From: Umezawaea tangerina
Lineage (GTDB): Bacteria; Actinomycetota; Actinomycetes; Mycobacteriales; Pseudonocardiaceae
Direction: 5' to 3'
Length of the DNA: 64,000 nucleotides
NCBI RefSeq assembly: GCF_003002815.1
Contig: NZ_PVTF01000002.1
Coordinates: forward strand, 806,001 to 870,000
Positions 1-7,181 of this stretch are shown piece after piece. The translations under genes and the position numbers were made by a program. The notes under the pieces are model-generated. The model did not search any database. It saw only the letters and a program-made list of their open reading frames with translations, and was not told the DNA's origin. Every line of letters starts with the position of its first letter. The first letter of the stretch is position 1.

Positions 1-1
1 C

Positions 2-535
2 GAGCAGGAGAGGTGGCTGCTGGACGGCTTCCGGACCTCGTCGGCGCGCTGGGACGTGCTGGGCCAGCAGGTGTTCTTCTCCCAGTACGACCACACCCCC
101 GGCCCCGTGCAGGAGACCAACCTGGACGCCTGGGACGGCTACGCCGCCGACCGCGACCGGGTCGTCGCCGGCTTCTCCTCGGTGCGCAACGCCGTCGTGC
201 TGACCGGCGACGTGCACGCCGCGTGGGGCGCGGAGGTCAAGGAGCGCTGGGACGACCCGGCGTCGCGGACGGCGGGCACGGAGATCGCGGGGACGTCGAT
301 CACGTCCGGCGGCGACGGGTCCGAGGTCTACCCGGAGACGCCGGAGTGGTTCGCGGAGAACCCGCACATCAAGTACTTCAACAACAGGCGCGGATATGTG
401 CGCACCCGTTTCTCACCCGATGAGGTGCGGGTGGACTTCCGCGGACTCGACCACGTCTCCCGACCCGGCGCCCCGGTCTCGACCAAAGCATCCTTCGTCA
501 TCGAGGACCGGGTGCCGGGACTCAATCCCGTTTAA
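2..535 (+). CDS. PhoD-like alkaline phosphatase/phosphodiesterase, C-terminal part
   Basis: This is the 3' end of a gene that begins before the window. The open frame runs from base 2 to the stop at 533-535, about 177 residues. The visible part has the metal-binding GDVH motif of the PhoD metallophosphatase family (VVLTGDVHAAWGAEVK, near window base 200) and a typical C-terminal region with a DFRGLDHVSRPGAP stretch. PhoD enzymes are usually secreted by the Tat system and hydrolyse phosphomonoesters or diesters with Fe/Ca. The signal peptide and N-terminal domain lie outside the window, so export cannot be checked. The next gene converges on it 13 bp downstream. Family assignment is fairly safe; substrate is not known. 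Confidence 0.85.
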   Translation, partial: EQERWLLDGFRTSSARWDVLGQQVFFSQYDHTPGPVQETNLDAWDGYAADRDRVVAGFSSVRNAVVLTGDVHAAWGAEVKERWDDPASRTAGTEIAGTSITSGGDGSEVYPETPEWFAENPHIKYFNNRRGYVRTRFSPDEVRVDFRGLDHVSRPGAPVSTKASFVIEDRVPGLNPV

Positions 536-548
536 CGGGACCGGCGCG

Positions 549-959
549 TCACCGGAACTCGTGGGACGCGTTGTTGTTCGTGAGGGTGCTGTTCAGGTTC
601 CCCTTGTAGCCCGCGCCGATGTCCTGGTAACTACCCTCCAGGTAGGAGTTGTAGTACACGCGCACGGTCCTGGAGGTGCGGTTCCAGACCGACATGGCGT
701 TGTTCTTGATGCACTCGCCCTTGCCCAGACCAGGACCCTTGAAGTCGTAGCACGTCGGCTGCGTCGTGCCGTAGTTCTGGACCGTGCCGGTGAAGTCCGA
801 CGCCGACTCCGTGGCGTCGATGTACCAGTAGTAGCAGAACTCGTTGGCCTGGCAGTTCCCGTCGCGCACCGCCGCCGAGGCGGCGGAGGTACCGGACATC
901 ACCAGCATCGCGGCTCCCACGAACGCGAACGCGGCTTGACCGAGCTTTCGAACGGACAT
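549..959 (-). CDS. Secreted peptidase inhibitor, family I36 (SMI-like)
   Basis: 136-residue small secreted protein. The ATG at 959 is chosen over longer upstream starts because a strong AGGGGAGG ribosome site sits just upstream and an Ala-Ser-Ala signal peptide follows directly (MSVRKLGQAAFAFVGAAML..., cleavage probably after SAASA). The mature part has four cysteines (GNCQ, EFCYY, PTCYDF, GECIKN), enough for two disulfides, and an aromatic core resembling family I36 inhibitors. The type member, Streptomyces SMI, inhibits thermolysin-type (M4) metalloproteases. An M4 protease gene lies 2.5 kb away at 3495-5765, which makes a matched pair plausible. No inhibitory residues can be confirmed by eye. 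It could also be an unrelated Cys-rich secreted protein of this fold. Confidence 0.75.
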   Translation of the reverse strand: MSVRKLGQAAFAFVGAAMLVMSGTSAASAAVRDGNCQANEFCYYWYIDATESASDFTGTVQNYGTTQPTCYDFKGPGLGKGECIKNNAMSVWNRTSRTVRVYYNSYLEGSYQDIGAGYKGNLNSTLTNNNASHEFR

Positions 960-1197
960 GTTTTCCTCCCCTTGTGACAATGGAATTCCACGTGCGGGGG
1001 AACGGCTGCCCGGTCGCACGCGGAAACCCCCCGGCTTCGCGTCGATCGGACCGGCACACCGGTCCCCTCATCCCCTTCTGGTCCCCCTGACCATCCCCTC
1101 CCGCGTCGACTCTTCATCTCAGTTGACGCGATCCATTCGAGCGTAAGCTGACATGAACCCAGCCGTCAACCAGGGTGGAGGAGAAGCATTTTTCACA

Positions 1198-1226
1198 TTC
1201 ATCTGAGCTGGCGCGGGCGGTAGACT
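1198..1226 (+). promoter_or_regulatory. Candidate promoter for a leaderless regulator mRNA
   Basis: A TTCATC hexamer at 1198-1203 and a TAGACT hexamer at 1221-1226 are separated by 17 bp. They resemble -35 and -10 boxes of a housekeeping actinobacterial promoter. The -10 lies only 6 bases before the ATG at 1233 and there is no purine-rich ribosome site in between. Transcription would therefore begin at or next to the start codon, giving a leaderless message, a common arrangement in actinomycetes. This is read by eye only. Confidence 0.45.
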
Positions 1227-1232
1227 CGTCGC

Positions 1233-1670
1233 ATGCCCGAGAACGTCGGCGAGCGGACCCTCGCCGCGAAGGTGGACCACCTGTTCCGCACCGTCCACCC
1301 GCGCACCGGCGGCGAGTACTCGTTCGAGGAGGTCGCGGAGGCGATCAGGGCCAAGGGCGGCCCGACCATCTCGGCCACCTACCTCTGGCAGCTGCGCAAG
1401 GGCCTGCGCGACAACCCGACCAAGCGGCACCTCGAAGCGCTGGCGGGCTTCTTCGGCGTTCCGCCCGCGTACTTCTTCGACGACGCCGAGACCGAGCGCA
1501 TCGACTCCGAGCTGGCGCTGCTGACCGCGTTGCGCGACGCGCCGATCCGGCAGATCGCCCTGCGCGTCAACGGCCTGTCCCCCAAGAGCCTGGAGGCGAT
1601 CACCGAGATGGTCGACCGGGTGCGGGAGCTGGAAGGACTGCCGAAGCCCACGCCGGACACCACCCCGTGA
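1233..1670 (+). CDS. XRE-family helix-turn-helix regulator
   Basis: 145 residues. The first 85 form a lambda-repressor-like helix-turn-helix (EYSFEEVAEAIRAKGG, then ATYLWQLRKGLRDNPTKRHL), followed by the FFGVPPAYFFDD segment typical of actinobacterial XRE regulators. A C-terminal helix (about 100-135) may serve dimerisation. The ATG at 1233 has no ribosome site and sits 6 bases after a TAGACT box, consistent with a leaderless mRNA. The stop overlaps the GTG start of the next gene by the sequence GTGA. The operon of HTH regulator, ImmA/IrrE-like protein and polytopic membrane protein recurs in actinomycetes. The regulator probably controls this operon, possibly after cleavage by the neighbouring peptidase-like protein, but its target is unknown. 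Confidence 0.85.
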   Translation: MPENVGERTLAAKVDHLFRTVHPRTGGEYSFEEVAEAIRAKGGPTISATYLWQLRKGLRDNPTKRHLEALAGFFGVPPAYFFDDAETERIDSELALLTALRDAPIRQIALRVNGLSPKSLEAITEMVDRVRELEGLPKPTPDTTP

Positions 1671-2161
1671 GGCCGCTGCGCGGGCGGCGCCTCCGCGAGC
1701 GGTGCGCGGCGGTGCTGCGCGACCTGCCGTTACCCGTGCCGTTCGACGCCCACGCGCTGTGCGAGCAGGTCGCGGCGCGGCGCGGACGGCCGATGCGGTT
1801 GATCCCGATGCCGGGGCTGACCGGCGTGTGCGGGATGTGGGTCGCCACCACGACGGCGGACCTGGTGTTCTACGAGCGGGAGACGACGCTCCCGCACCGG
1901 GAGCACATCATCCTGCACGAGCTGAGCCACGTGCTGTGCGACCACTACCCGGTGTCGACGAGCCTCGCCGAGCAGGCCCGGCTGCTGCTGCCGGGCCTGG
2001 ACCCGGAGGTGGTGAGCCGGGTGCTGGGTCGGGCGGGGTACTCGAGCGCGGAGGAGCGGGAGGCGGAGACGCTGGCGTCGCTGATCCGGCAGCGGGAGGT
2101 GCCCGCCGGTTCGCTGACCGACCGGCTGCGGGCGGCGTTGGACGACAACGGTCATGGCTGA
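1667..2161 (+). CDS. ImmA/IrrE-family metallo-endopeptidase-like protein
   Basis: 164 residues from a GTG that overlaps the preceding stop. The zinc-peptidase signature HELSH is present within HIILHELSHVLCDH at about residues 83-96, followed downstream by an acidic helix (SSAEEREAETLASLI) that supplies the third ligand in this family. ImmA/IrrE proteins cleave or inactivate partner HTH repressors, for example ImmA on ImmR and IrrE on DdrO. The adjacent XRE gene is the obvious candidate partner. No signal peptide is seen, so it is cytoplasmic. The next gene begins 8 bp before its stop. Family call is good. Proteolytic activity is inferred from the intact motif. Confidence 0.82.
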   Translation: MRPLRGRRLRERCAAVLRDLPLPVPFDAHALCEQVAARRGRPMRLIPMPGLTGVCGMWVATTTADLVFYERETTLPHREHIILHELSHVLCDHYPVSTSLAEQARLLLPGLDPEVVSRVLGRAGYSSAEEREAETLASLIRQREVPAGSLTDRLRAALDDNGHG

Positions 2162-3272
2162 GCTGCTGCGCCAGTACGGGCCCGCCGCGCTGGCGTGGGC
2201 GCTGGTCCTGACCCGGCGCAGGCACGAGGACGGGGCGCGCCGGTCGGTGCGGTGGGTGCTGCTGGGGTTCGCGGTGTCGCTGACCGTCCTCACCCCGGCG
2301 GTGTACGCGGCGGGTGCGGCGGTCGGCGTTCCGGATCTGGCCCGCCTGGTCGGGCACGCGGCGATGCTGGTCGTGGTGTGGGCGGGCGTGGAGTTCACGG
2401 CCCGGATGAACGGGATGAGCCGCGGTCCGCGGTGGCACGCCCGGTGGGTCGTCGGCTGGTTCGCGGTGATGTGCGCGATGTTCGCGCTCGCGCCCGACCT
2501 CAGGCCGCAGTCGCCGTGGATCCTGGAGTACTGCGTCGTGTACCTGGTGGCGCAGGGGCCGGGACTGGTGCGGATCGCCCGGCAGTGCGCGCGCTACGCC
2601 GGGTTGACGGCGGAACCGGTGCTGCGACTGGGCTTGCGCCTGATCGCCGCGGGCGCGCTGGGGTCGCTGCTCTACCTGGTGCACAAGGTGCTGCGGACGG
2701 CGATCTCCCGGTTCGACATCGCCTACCCGCTCAGCCACGCCGTGGTGACGAACAAGGTGCTGCCGACCGCCTCGACCGTGCTGGTGCTGCTGGGGGCCGG
2801 TATCCCCGCCGCCGCGGGGTGGGCGCGCCGCTACCGGCTGCACCGGCGGCTCGGTCCACTGTGGACGGCGCTGTACCGGGCCGAGCCCTCGATCGCCCTC
2901 GAACCGCCTGCCCTGCCGGACCTGCTGGTGGTGCGGCGACTGCGGCCGCGGCTGTACCGGCGGGTGATCGAGATCCGCGACGGGCTGCTGGCGTTGCAGC
3001 CGTACCGGACGCGCGAGGTGGCCGAGGCGGCGCGCGAGCACGCCCGGCTGACCGGCCTGACCGGGGAGCGGTCTGAGGTCGCCGTCGAGGCGATGACCGT
3101 GGCCATCGCCCTGCGGTCCCGTGCCGCGGGTGACCCGCCCGGCACACCGGAGGTGCCGATCTCCGGGGGCGGGAACCTGGACAGCGACACCGCGTTCCTG
3201 AGCGAGGTGTCGGCGGCCTTCCGGGCCTACGAGGGAGCGGTCTCGCGTTCCGCGCCAGGGCCGCGGGTCTAG
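2154..3272 (+). CDS. Polytopic membrane protein, MAB_1171c-like putative transporter
   Basis: 372 residues. Residues 1-225 hold about seven hydrophobic segments. The remaining 145 residues are cytoplasmic and charged (RYRLHRRLGPLWTALYRAEP, then a helical IEIRDGLLAL region). Layout and position after an XRE regulator and an ImmA/IrrE-like protein match the MAB_1171c family of actinobacterial membrane proteins, whose substrate is unknown. The start overlaps the upstream gene by 8 bp, so translation is likely coupled. The stop codon at 3270-3272 lies inside the left end of the palindromic element at 3269-3437. The native C-terminus may therefore have been replaced when that element inserted. Confidence 0.7.
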   Translation: MAELLRQYGPAALAWALVLTRRRHEDGARRSVRWVLLGFAVSLTVLTPAVYAAGAAVGVPDLARLVGHAAMLVVVWAGVEFTARMNGMSRGPRWHARWVVGWFAVMCAMFALAPDLRPQSPWILEYCVVYLVAQGPGLVRIARQCARYAGLTAEPVLRLGLRLIAAGALGSLLYLVHKVLRTAISRFDIAYPLSHAVVTNKVLPTASTVLVLLGAGIPAAAGWARRYRLHRRLGPLWTALYRAEPSIALEPPALPDLLVVRRLRPRLYRRVIEIRDGLLALQPYRTREVAEAAREHARLTGLTGERSEVAVEAMTVAIALRSRAAGDPPGTPEVPISGGGNLDSDTAFLSEVSAAFRAYEGAVSRSAPGPRV

Positions 3273-3437
3273 GGCGTGTGTCGAAGTCTCGTTCGATGGG
3301 AGTCGCGCCTGAGGTGGTTCCTGGCGGTGCGGCCGACTGGCCCGCATACCGCTGTTGTATGCGGGCCAGTCGGCCGTGCCCCCAGGGGCCGCCTCAGGCC
3401 CGGCTACCGCGAACACGGACTTCGACACACGCCCTAG
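3269..3437. repeat. 169-bp imperfect palindrome, MITE-like element
   Basis: Two 81-bp inverted arms (3269-3349 and 3357-3437) are separated by a 7-nt loop. The outer 20 bp match exactly (CTAGGGCGTGTGTCGAAGTC and its complement). The inner 23 bp are also near-perfect, with scattered mismatches between. The ends read TA-GGGCG...CGCCC-TA, as expected if the element is flanked by a TA target duplication (IS630/mariner-type). It contains no transposase. It supplies the stop codon of the upstream gene and lies just before a terminator-like hairpin. A miniature transposable element is the favoured reading. Confidence 0.75.
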
Positions 3438-3445
3438 GGCGCGGC

Positions 3446-3478
3446 GGAGGGGAGGCCGGGTGTCCCGGCCTCCCCTCC
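3446..3478. terminator. Bidirectional stem-loop terminator
   Basis: Perfect 15-bp inverted repeat (3446-3460 and 3464-3478) with a TGT loop. It lies 17 bp beyond the stop of the leftward M4 protease gene and downstream of the rightward membrane-protein operon, so it probably ends both transcripts. As is usual in actinomycetes there is no clear U tract. Confidence 0.7.
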
Positions 3479-3494
3479 GTCACCTGTCAGTCGG

Positions 3495-5765
3495 TCAGCT
3501 CAGCGTGATCGCACCGTCGTCGACGACGAAGGACGTCTGCAGCGAGCTGTCCTCGACGCCGCTGAACTTCAGCGCGAGGGTCGAACCGGCGAACGAGGAC
3601 ACGTCGATGGTCTTGAGGACGTACCCGCTGGCCTTGTTGAGGTTGGAGTAGGAGGCGAGGGTGGTCGTGCCGCCGGTGACGGTGAGCTTGTCGTAGGCGG
3701 TCGTGGTGGTGGTCTCGGCGGAGTCGATGTGCAGGTAGAAGGTCAGGCTGGCGTGGCAGCCCGCCGGGATGGCCACCGACTGGGAGAGCGTGTCGGTGTG
3801 GGTGGAGCCGTAGCCGTTCATCCAGGCGTTCCAGGTGCCGCCGTGGGTCGGCTGGCCGCTGGAGCCGAACTGGCCGATGACACCGCTGGAGGAGGCCCAG
3901 GTGGTGTTGCCGGACTCGAAGCCGGGGTTGACCAGCTTCTGGCCCGAGCAGCCGCCGGTGGTGCCGACCGTCCAGCTGAACGACGCCGTGCCGCTGTGCG
4001 AGGCGGAGTCGTTCGCGGTCACCGTGACGCTGGAGGTGCCCGCGGTGGTCGGGGTGCCGGAGATGGTGCCGGTGGAGGAGCTGATGGACAGGCCGGCGGG
4101 CAGGCCGGTCGCGGACCAGGTGTACGGCGCGGTGCCGCCGCTGGCCGAGAGGGGCAGGCTGACGGCGGTGCCGACGGCGGTGGACTGGTTGCCGGGGCTG
4201 GTCACCGTGACGGTGCCGGTGGCCGAGCAGGTCGGGTCGGCGGACTGGGCGGGCACGCTGACGGCGTCCCAGGCGGCCTTGACCTTGTTGAACTCGGTGC
4301 AGCTGCCGGGGAAGAGGTTCTTCGCGGCGGTCAGCGTCCAGGTGCGGTACTTCAGGTACGAGCTGCCGGAGGTCTTGATCAGCATCGCGTTGTAGAAGAT
4401 CTTCATCGCGGTCTCGACGCCGACACCGGTCACCGTGGAGCTGTTGCAGGTGGAGCTGGTCGGCTGCCCGTTGGTCGGGTTGGAGCCGTTGGCCAGCAGG
4501 TAGTACCAGTGGTTGCCGGGACCCGCGGCCGCGTGGACCTCGGAGCCGGGGACCGAGCTGGAGTAGCAGTTGGCGTGCCCGAGCGCGGAGGGGTTGTACA
4601 TGTTGCGGATCGGGCCGCTGCCGACGAGGTTGATGGTCTCGCCGACCAGGAAGTCCGGCACGTCGTAGGGGGCGGACTCGTTCGCGAAGGACTCTGTCGA
4701 GGCGCCGAAGACGTCCGCGACGAACTCCTGCGTGCCGCTGCCCGAGATGCCACCGGGGGTGTGGTCGTCGATGCCGTGGCCGAGCTCGTGCGCCACGACG
4801 TCGAGGGAGCCGATCCACTGGTTGTTCTGGTTGTGGCCGATCTGGACCTGGCTGCCGTCGTAGTAGGCGTTCAGGTCGTTGAGGCCGACGCGCATCGGCC
4901 AGCCGCCGCCCGAGCCGTCGAAGCCGTTGCGGCCCAACCACTGGGTGAGCATCTTGCTCTCGGTCTGCGCGGCGAACAGGACGTCGACGCAGCCGGTCTC
5001 GCGGTTGGTCGCGGTGCCGTTGCCCCACGCGTCGTCGGTGCCGCTGAACGTCGTGTTGTTCGCGGCGTCCTGGCAGCTGACGTTGGTCAGCGTCGGGTCC
5101 TTCAGGGAGTACGTGGAGCCGACGTGCGTGGTGTTCAGCGTGACCGGGCCGTTCCAGGCGCTGGAACCCGTGCCGCGCATGACGTGCTCCTGCGTGTGGA
5201 GCACCTTGCCGGTCGTGGCGTCCACGACGACGTCGAGCTTGCTCGGGCCCTCGGCGTTGCGGCCGACGACCGTGCTCTGCCACGCGAGCGCGGGCGTGCC
5301 GAGCGCGTAGGTGACGAGCTGGGCGGCGCCGACGCTGTCCACGGTGGGCAGCTGGGCCTTGGCCGTGGCCTCGGCGTCGGCCTTGGCCACCTTGGGCGTG
5401 GTGCTGGCCAGGTTGATCGTGGTGTCCTGCGCGACCGAGGTGTCGAGCACCTGGCCGGTCGAGTTCGTGACGACGACGAAGTCGCCGCCGACGACCGGGA
5501 GGCCCTTGTAGGTGCGGTCGTACGGGACGTACTTCAGGCCGTTCGTGGAGGAGATCACCTCGTGCTGCACGAAGGTGTCCGCCTCGCTGGCGTGCAGCGC
5601 GGCCGGGCGGTCGGCGACGAGGCTCGACGCGGCCTGCACGGCCATCACGTCGGCGGTCTGGACCGCGTTGGCGGACGGCTGCGCCTGGGCGGCGGTCGTC
5701 GCGGTGAACAGGGCGGCGACCATCGCACTGGTCGCGACCACGACAAGTGGGCGTCTCAGTTCCAT
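3495..5765 (-). CDS. Secreted M4 (thermolysin-type) metalloprotease with Ig-like and C-terminal beta domains
   Basis: 756 residues from the ATG at 5765, chosen for a GGAGGA ribosome site about 9 bases upstream and an immediate signal peptide (MELRRPLVVVATSAMVAA, cleavage near residue 30). Residues 45-180 are the FTP/PepSY propeptide. Around residue 325 is the zinc motif VAHELGHGIDDH, followed by the downstream Glu-containing region (GTQEFVADVFGASTE) that completes the M4 site. About residues 520-605 form a putative Ig-like repeat (APYTWSATGLPAGLSIS). The last 150 residues (NPGFESGNTTWASS...) look like a beta-sandwich binding domain. The enzyme should be exported, self-processed and act on extracellular proteins. 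An I36 inhibitor gene is encoded 2.5 kb away. Confidence 0.92.
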   Translation of the reverse strand: MELRRPLVVVATSAMVAALFTATTAAQAQPSANAVQTADVMAVQAASSLVADRPAALHASEADTFVQHEVISSTNGLKYVPYDRTYKGLPVVGGDFVVVTNSTGQVLDTSVAQDTTINLASTTPKVAKADAEATAKAQLPTVDSVGAAQLVTYALGTPALAWQSTVVGRNAEGPSKLDVVVDATTGKVLHTQEHVMRGTGSSAWNGPVTLNTTHVGSTYSLKDPTLTNVSCQDAANNTTFSGTDDAWGNGTATNRETGCVDVLFAAQTESKMLTQWLGRNGFDGSGGGWPMRVGLNDLNAYYDGSQVQIGHNQNNQWIGSLDVVAHELGHGIDDHTPGGISGSGTQEFVADVFGASTESFANESAPYDVPDFLVGETINLVGSGPIRNMYNPSALGHANCYSSSVPGSEVHAAAGPGNHWYYLLANGSNPTNGQPTSSTCNSSTVTGVGVETAMKIFYNAMLIKTSGSSYLKYRTWTLTAAKNLFPGSCTEFNKVKAAWDAVSVPAQSADPTCSATGTVTVTSPGNQSTAVGTAVSLPLSASGGTAPYTWSATGLPAGLSISSSTGTISGTPTTAGTSSVTVTANDSASHSGTASFSWTVGTTGGCSGQKLVNPGFESGNTTWASSSGVIGQFGSSGQPTHGGTWNAWMNGYGSTHTDTLSQSVAIPAGCHASLTFYLHIDSAETTTTTAYDKLTVTGGTTTLASYSNLNKASGYVLKTIDVSSFAGSTLALKFSGVEDSSLQTSFVVDDGAITLS

Positions 5766-6369
5766 CGGTGAAACTCCTCCGGGCAGGGCGAACACGACCC
5801 CGTGCAGTCAGGGAGGGTCGTGTCCGGGTTAGAGGTGAAAGTGTTGCCACGAACGGAAACAGGATCCGTCCGCGGCTACCGGCGAATCAACAGACGTCCG
5901 TCCTAACTTATTAACAGCAATTTTCACGACCAGTTTCCCGACGTCGGGAAGGCATGCCGGAGCGGACCGCCCGTTCCGCGACGGCCTCGACCGGTCATGC
6001 CTGGTCCAGAGGATGTCCCCGGCGCACCGGAGAACCCCTACAAATCCCTCCCGGACATGGGGGAACCCATCTGGGGGCTCGTCGGGTCAACACCGGCCCG
6101 ACGAGCGTGTACCTGTTCTTCCTCTTTGGATATACGCCAACAGGGGCAACGCGAACCGCGAGCGCGGTGAACCATTCCGGCAACGAGTACAAAGGGTCGA
6201 AAAAGGACAAGATGCCATCCGTAGGCGGTATGGGAAAACCGACTGGACCACTGCTCCGGTGATGGCCCGACAGCACCGACGACCGATCCCGGAACACGAC
6301 TGGAACCAGGTCCCGCAACAGGGCCCCGTTACCGGCGAACCGGTCTCCCGGTGAACCCCTGGTGACAAA

Positions 6370-6387
6370 TTCTACCGCGTGGTAGAA
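6370..6387. promoter_or_regulatory. Dyad operator TTCTACC-N4-GGTAGAA
   Basis: Perfect 7-bp inverted repeat with a 4-nt spacer, embedded in AAATT-rich flanks, 54 bp upstream of the sugar-isomerase start. It lies immediately before a second, different palindrome, so two regulators may read this promoter. No factor is assigned. Confidence 0.45.
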
Positions 6388-6390
6388 ATT

Positions 6391-6406
6391 GTGGGAGCGC
6401 TCCCAC
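6391..6406. promoter_or_regulatory. CebR/LacI-type operator
   Basis: A perfect 16-bp palindrome, GTGGGAGCGCTCCCAC, contains TGGGAGCGCTCCCA. That 14-mer is identical to the known binding site of CebR, the LacI-family cellobiose repressor of Streptomyces. It sits 35 bp upstream of the isomerase/oxidoreductase operon and would place those genes under (cello)oligosaccharide control. No LacI-family regulator is encoded in the window. Confidence 0.75.
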
Positions 6407-6440
6407 GCGCTGCTCCACCTTCGACTTCAGGGAGCTGGGG

Positions 6441-7181
6441 ATGACGAGCACACTCTCCGTGCAGCTGTACTCCGTCCGCGACGCCTTCGCCGCCGACCCG
6501 ACCGACACCCTGCGGCGGCTCGCCGCGATCGGCTTCACGCAGGTGGAGCCGTACGGCGTCACGCAGAACGCCGACGTCCTGCGCAAGGGCCTGCCCGAGC
6601 ACGGCCTGACCGCGCCCACCGCGCACGCTCAGCTCATCGGCGTCGACCAGGACCCGGTCTTCGCGGTGGCCGCCGAGTGCGGCATCGGCGTCGTCATCGA
6701 CCCCTACGTCGGAGCCGAGAAGTGGCGCGACCCGGCCGACGTCGCCGCGACGGCGACCGCCCTCAACGAGGCCGCCGCGGTCGCGGCCCGGCATGGCGTG
6801 CGGGTCGGCTACCACAACCACTGGTGGGAGCTGGAGTCCCGGATCGACGGGCGCAGCGCGTTGGAGGTGTTCGTCGACCAGCTCGACCCCGCCGTCGTGC
6901 TGGAGGTCGACACCTACTGGGCCACCGCGGGTGGCGAGGACGCCCCCGCGCTGCTGCGCCGACTCGGTGCGAAGGTGCACGCGATCCACGTCAAGGACGG
7001 CGGTCTGGCGACCGACGGCACCGGCCAGCTCCCGGCGGGCCGGGGCGTGGTGCCCGTGGCCGACGTCCTCGCCGCGGCGCCCCAGGCGCTGCGCGTGATC
7101 GAGTTCGACGCCTACGACGGCGACGTGTTCGAGGGCATCGCCGCCAGCCTCGCGTACTTCTCCGACGGGGCCGACCGGTGA
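6441..7181 (+). CDS. Sugar phosphate isomerase/epimerase (xylose isomerase-like TIM barrel)
   Basis: 246 residues from the ATG at 6441, with a GGGAGCTGGGG ribosome site. The sequence follows the AP-endonuclease-2-like TIM-barrel family. It starts with a SVQLYSVRDAFAADP strand and has a VGYHNHWWELES metal-site segment near 125-135, EVDTYWATAGG near 155 and AIHVKDG near 180. Enzymes of this family isomerise or epimerise keto-sugars or inositol derivatives and often pair with Gfo/Idh/MocA oxidoreductases, as here. The stop overlaps the GTG of the oxidoreductase. A CebR-type operator upstream suggests plant-polysaccharide-responsive expression. Substrate is unknown. Confidence 0.85.
   Translation: MTSTLSVQLYSVRDAFAADPTDTLRRLAAIGFTQVEPYGVTQNADVLRKGLPEHGLTAPTAHAQLIGVDQDPVFAVAAECGIGVVIDPYVGAEKWRDPADVAATATALNEAAAVAARHGVRVGYHNHWWELESRIDGRSALEVFVDQLDPAVVLEVDTYWATAGGEDAPALLRRLGAKVHAIHVKDGGLATDGTGQLPAGRGVVPVADVLAAAPQALRVIEFDAYDGDVFEGIAASLAYFSDGADR

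Larger units (their letters stand above)
5766..6440. other. 675-bp intergenic region, promoters and operators only
   Basis: The region separates the divergent protease and sugar-isomerase genes. Near 5905-5925 it is markedly AT-rich (TAACTTATTAACAGCAATTT), suitable for the protease promoter. The middle (about 6100-6250) has lower GC than its surroundings. Short frames there show no recognisable protein or ribosome site, so no gene is called. The right end carries two dyad operators described separately. Confidence 0.5.

Noticed and set aside
3278-3508. Matching short frames on both strands (MSKS...)
   Set aside because: They arise from the two arms of the 169-bp palindrome and are not genes.
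6087-6368. Small frames in the 675-bp gap before the sugar isomerase
   Set aside because: No ribosome site, no similarity, and frames exist on both strands over the same bases.
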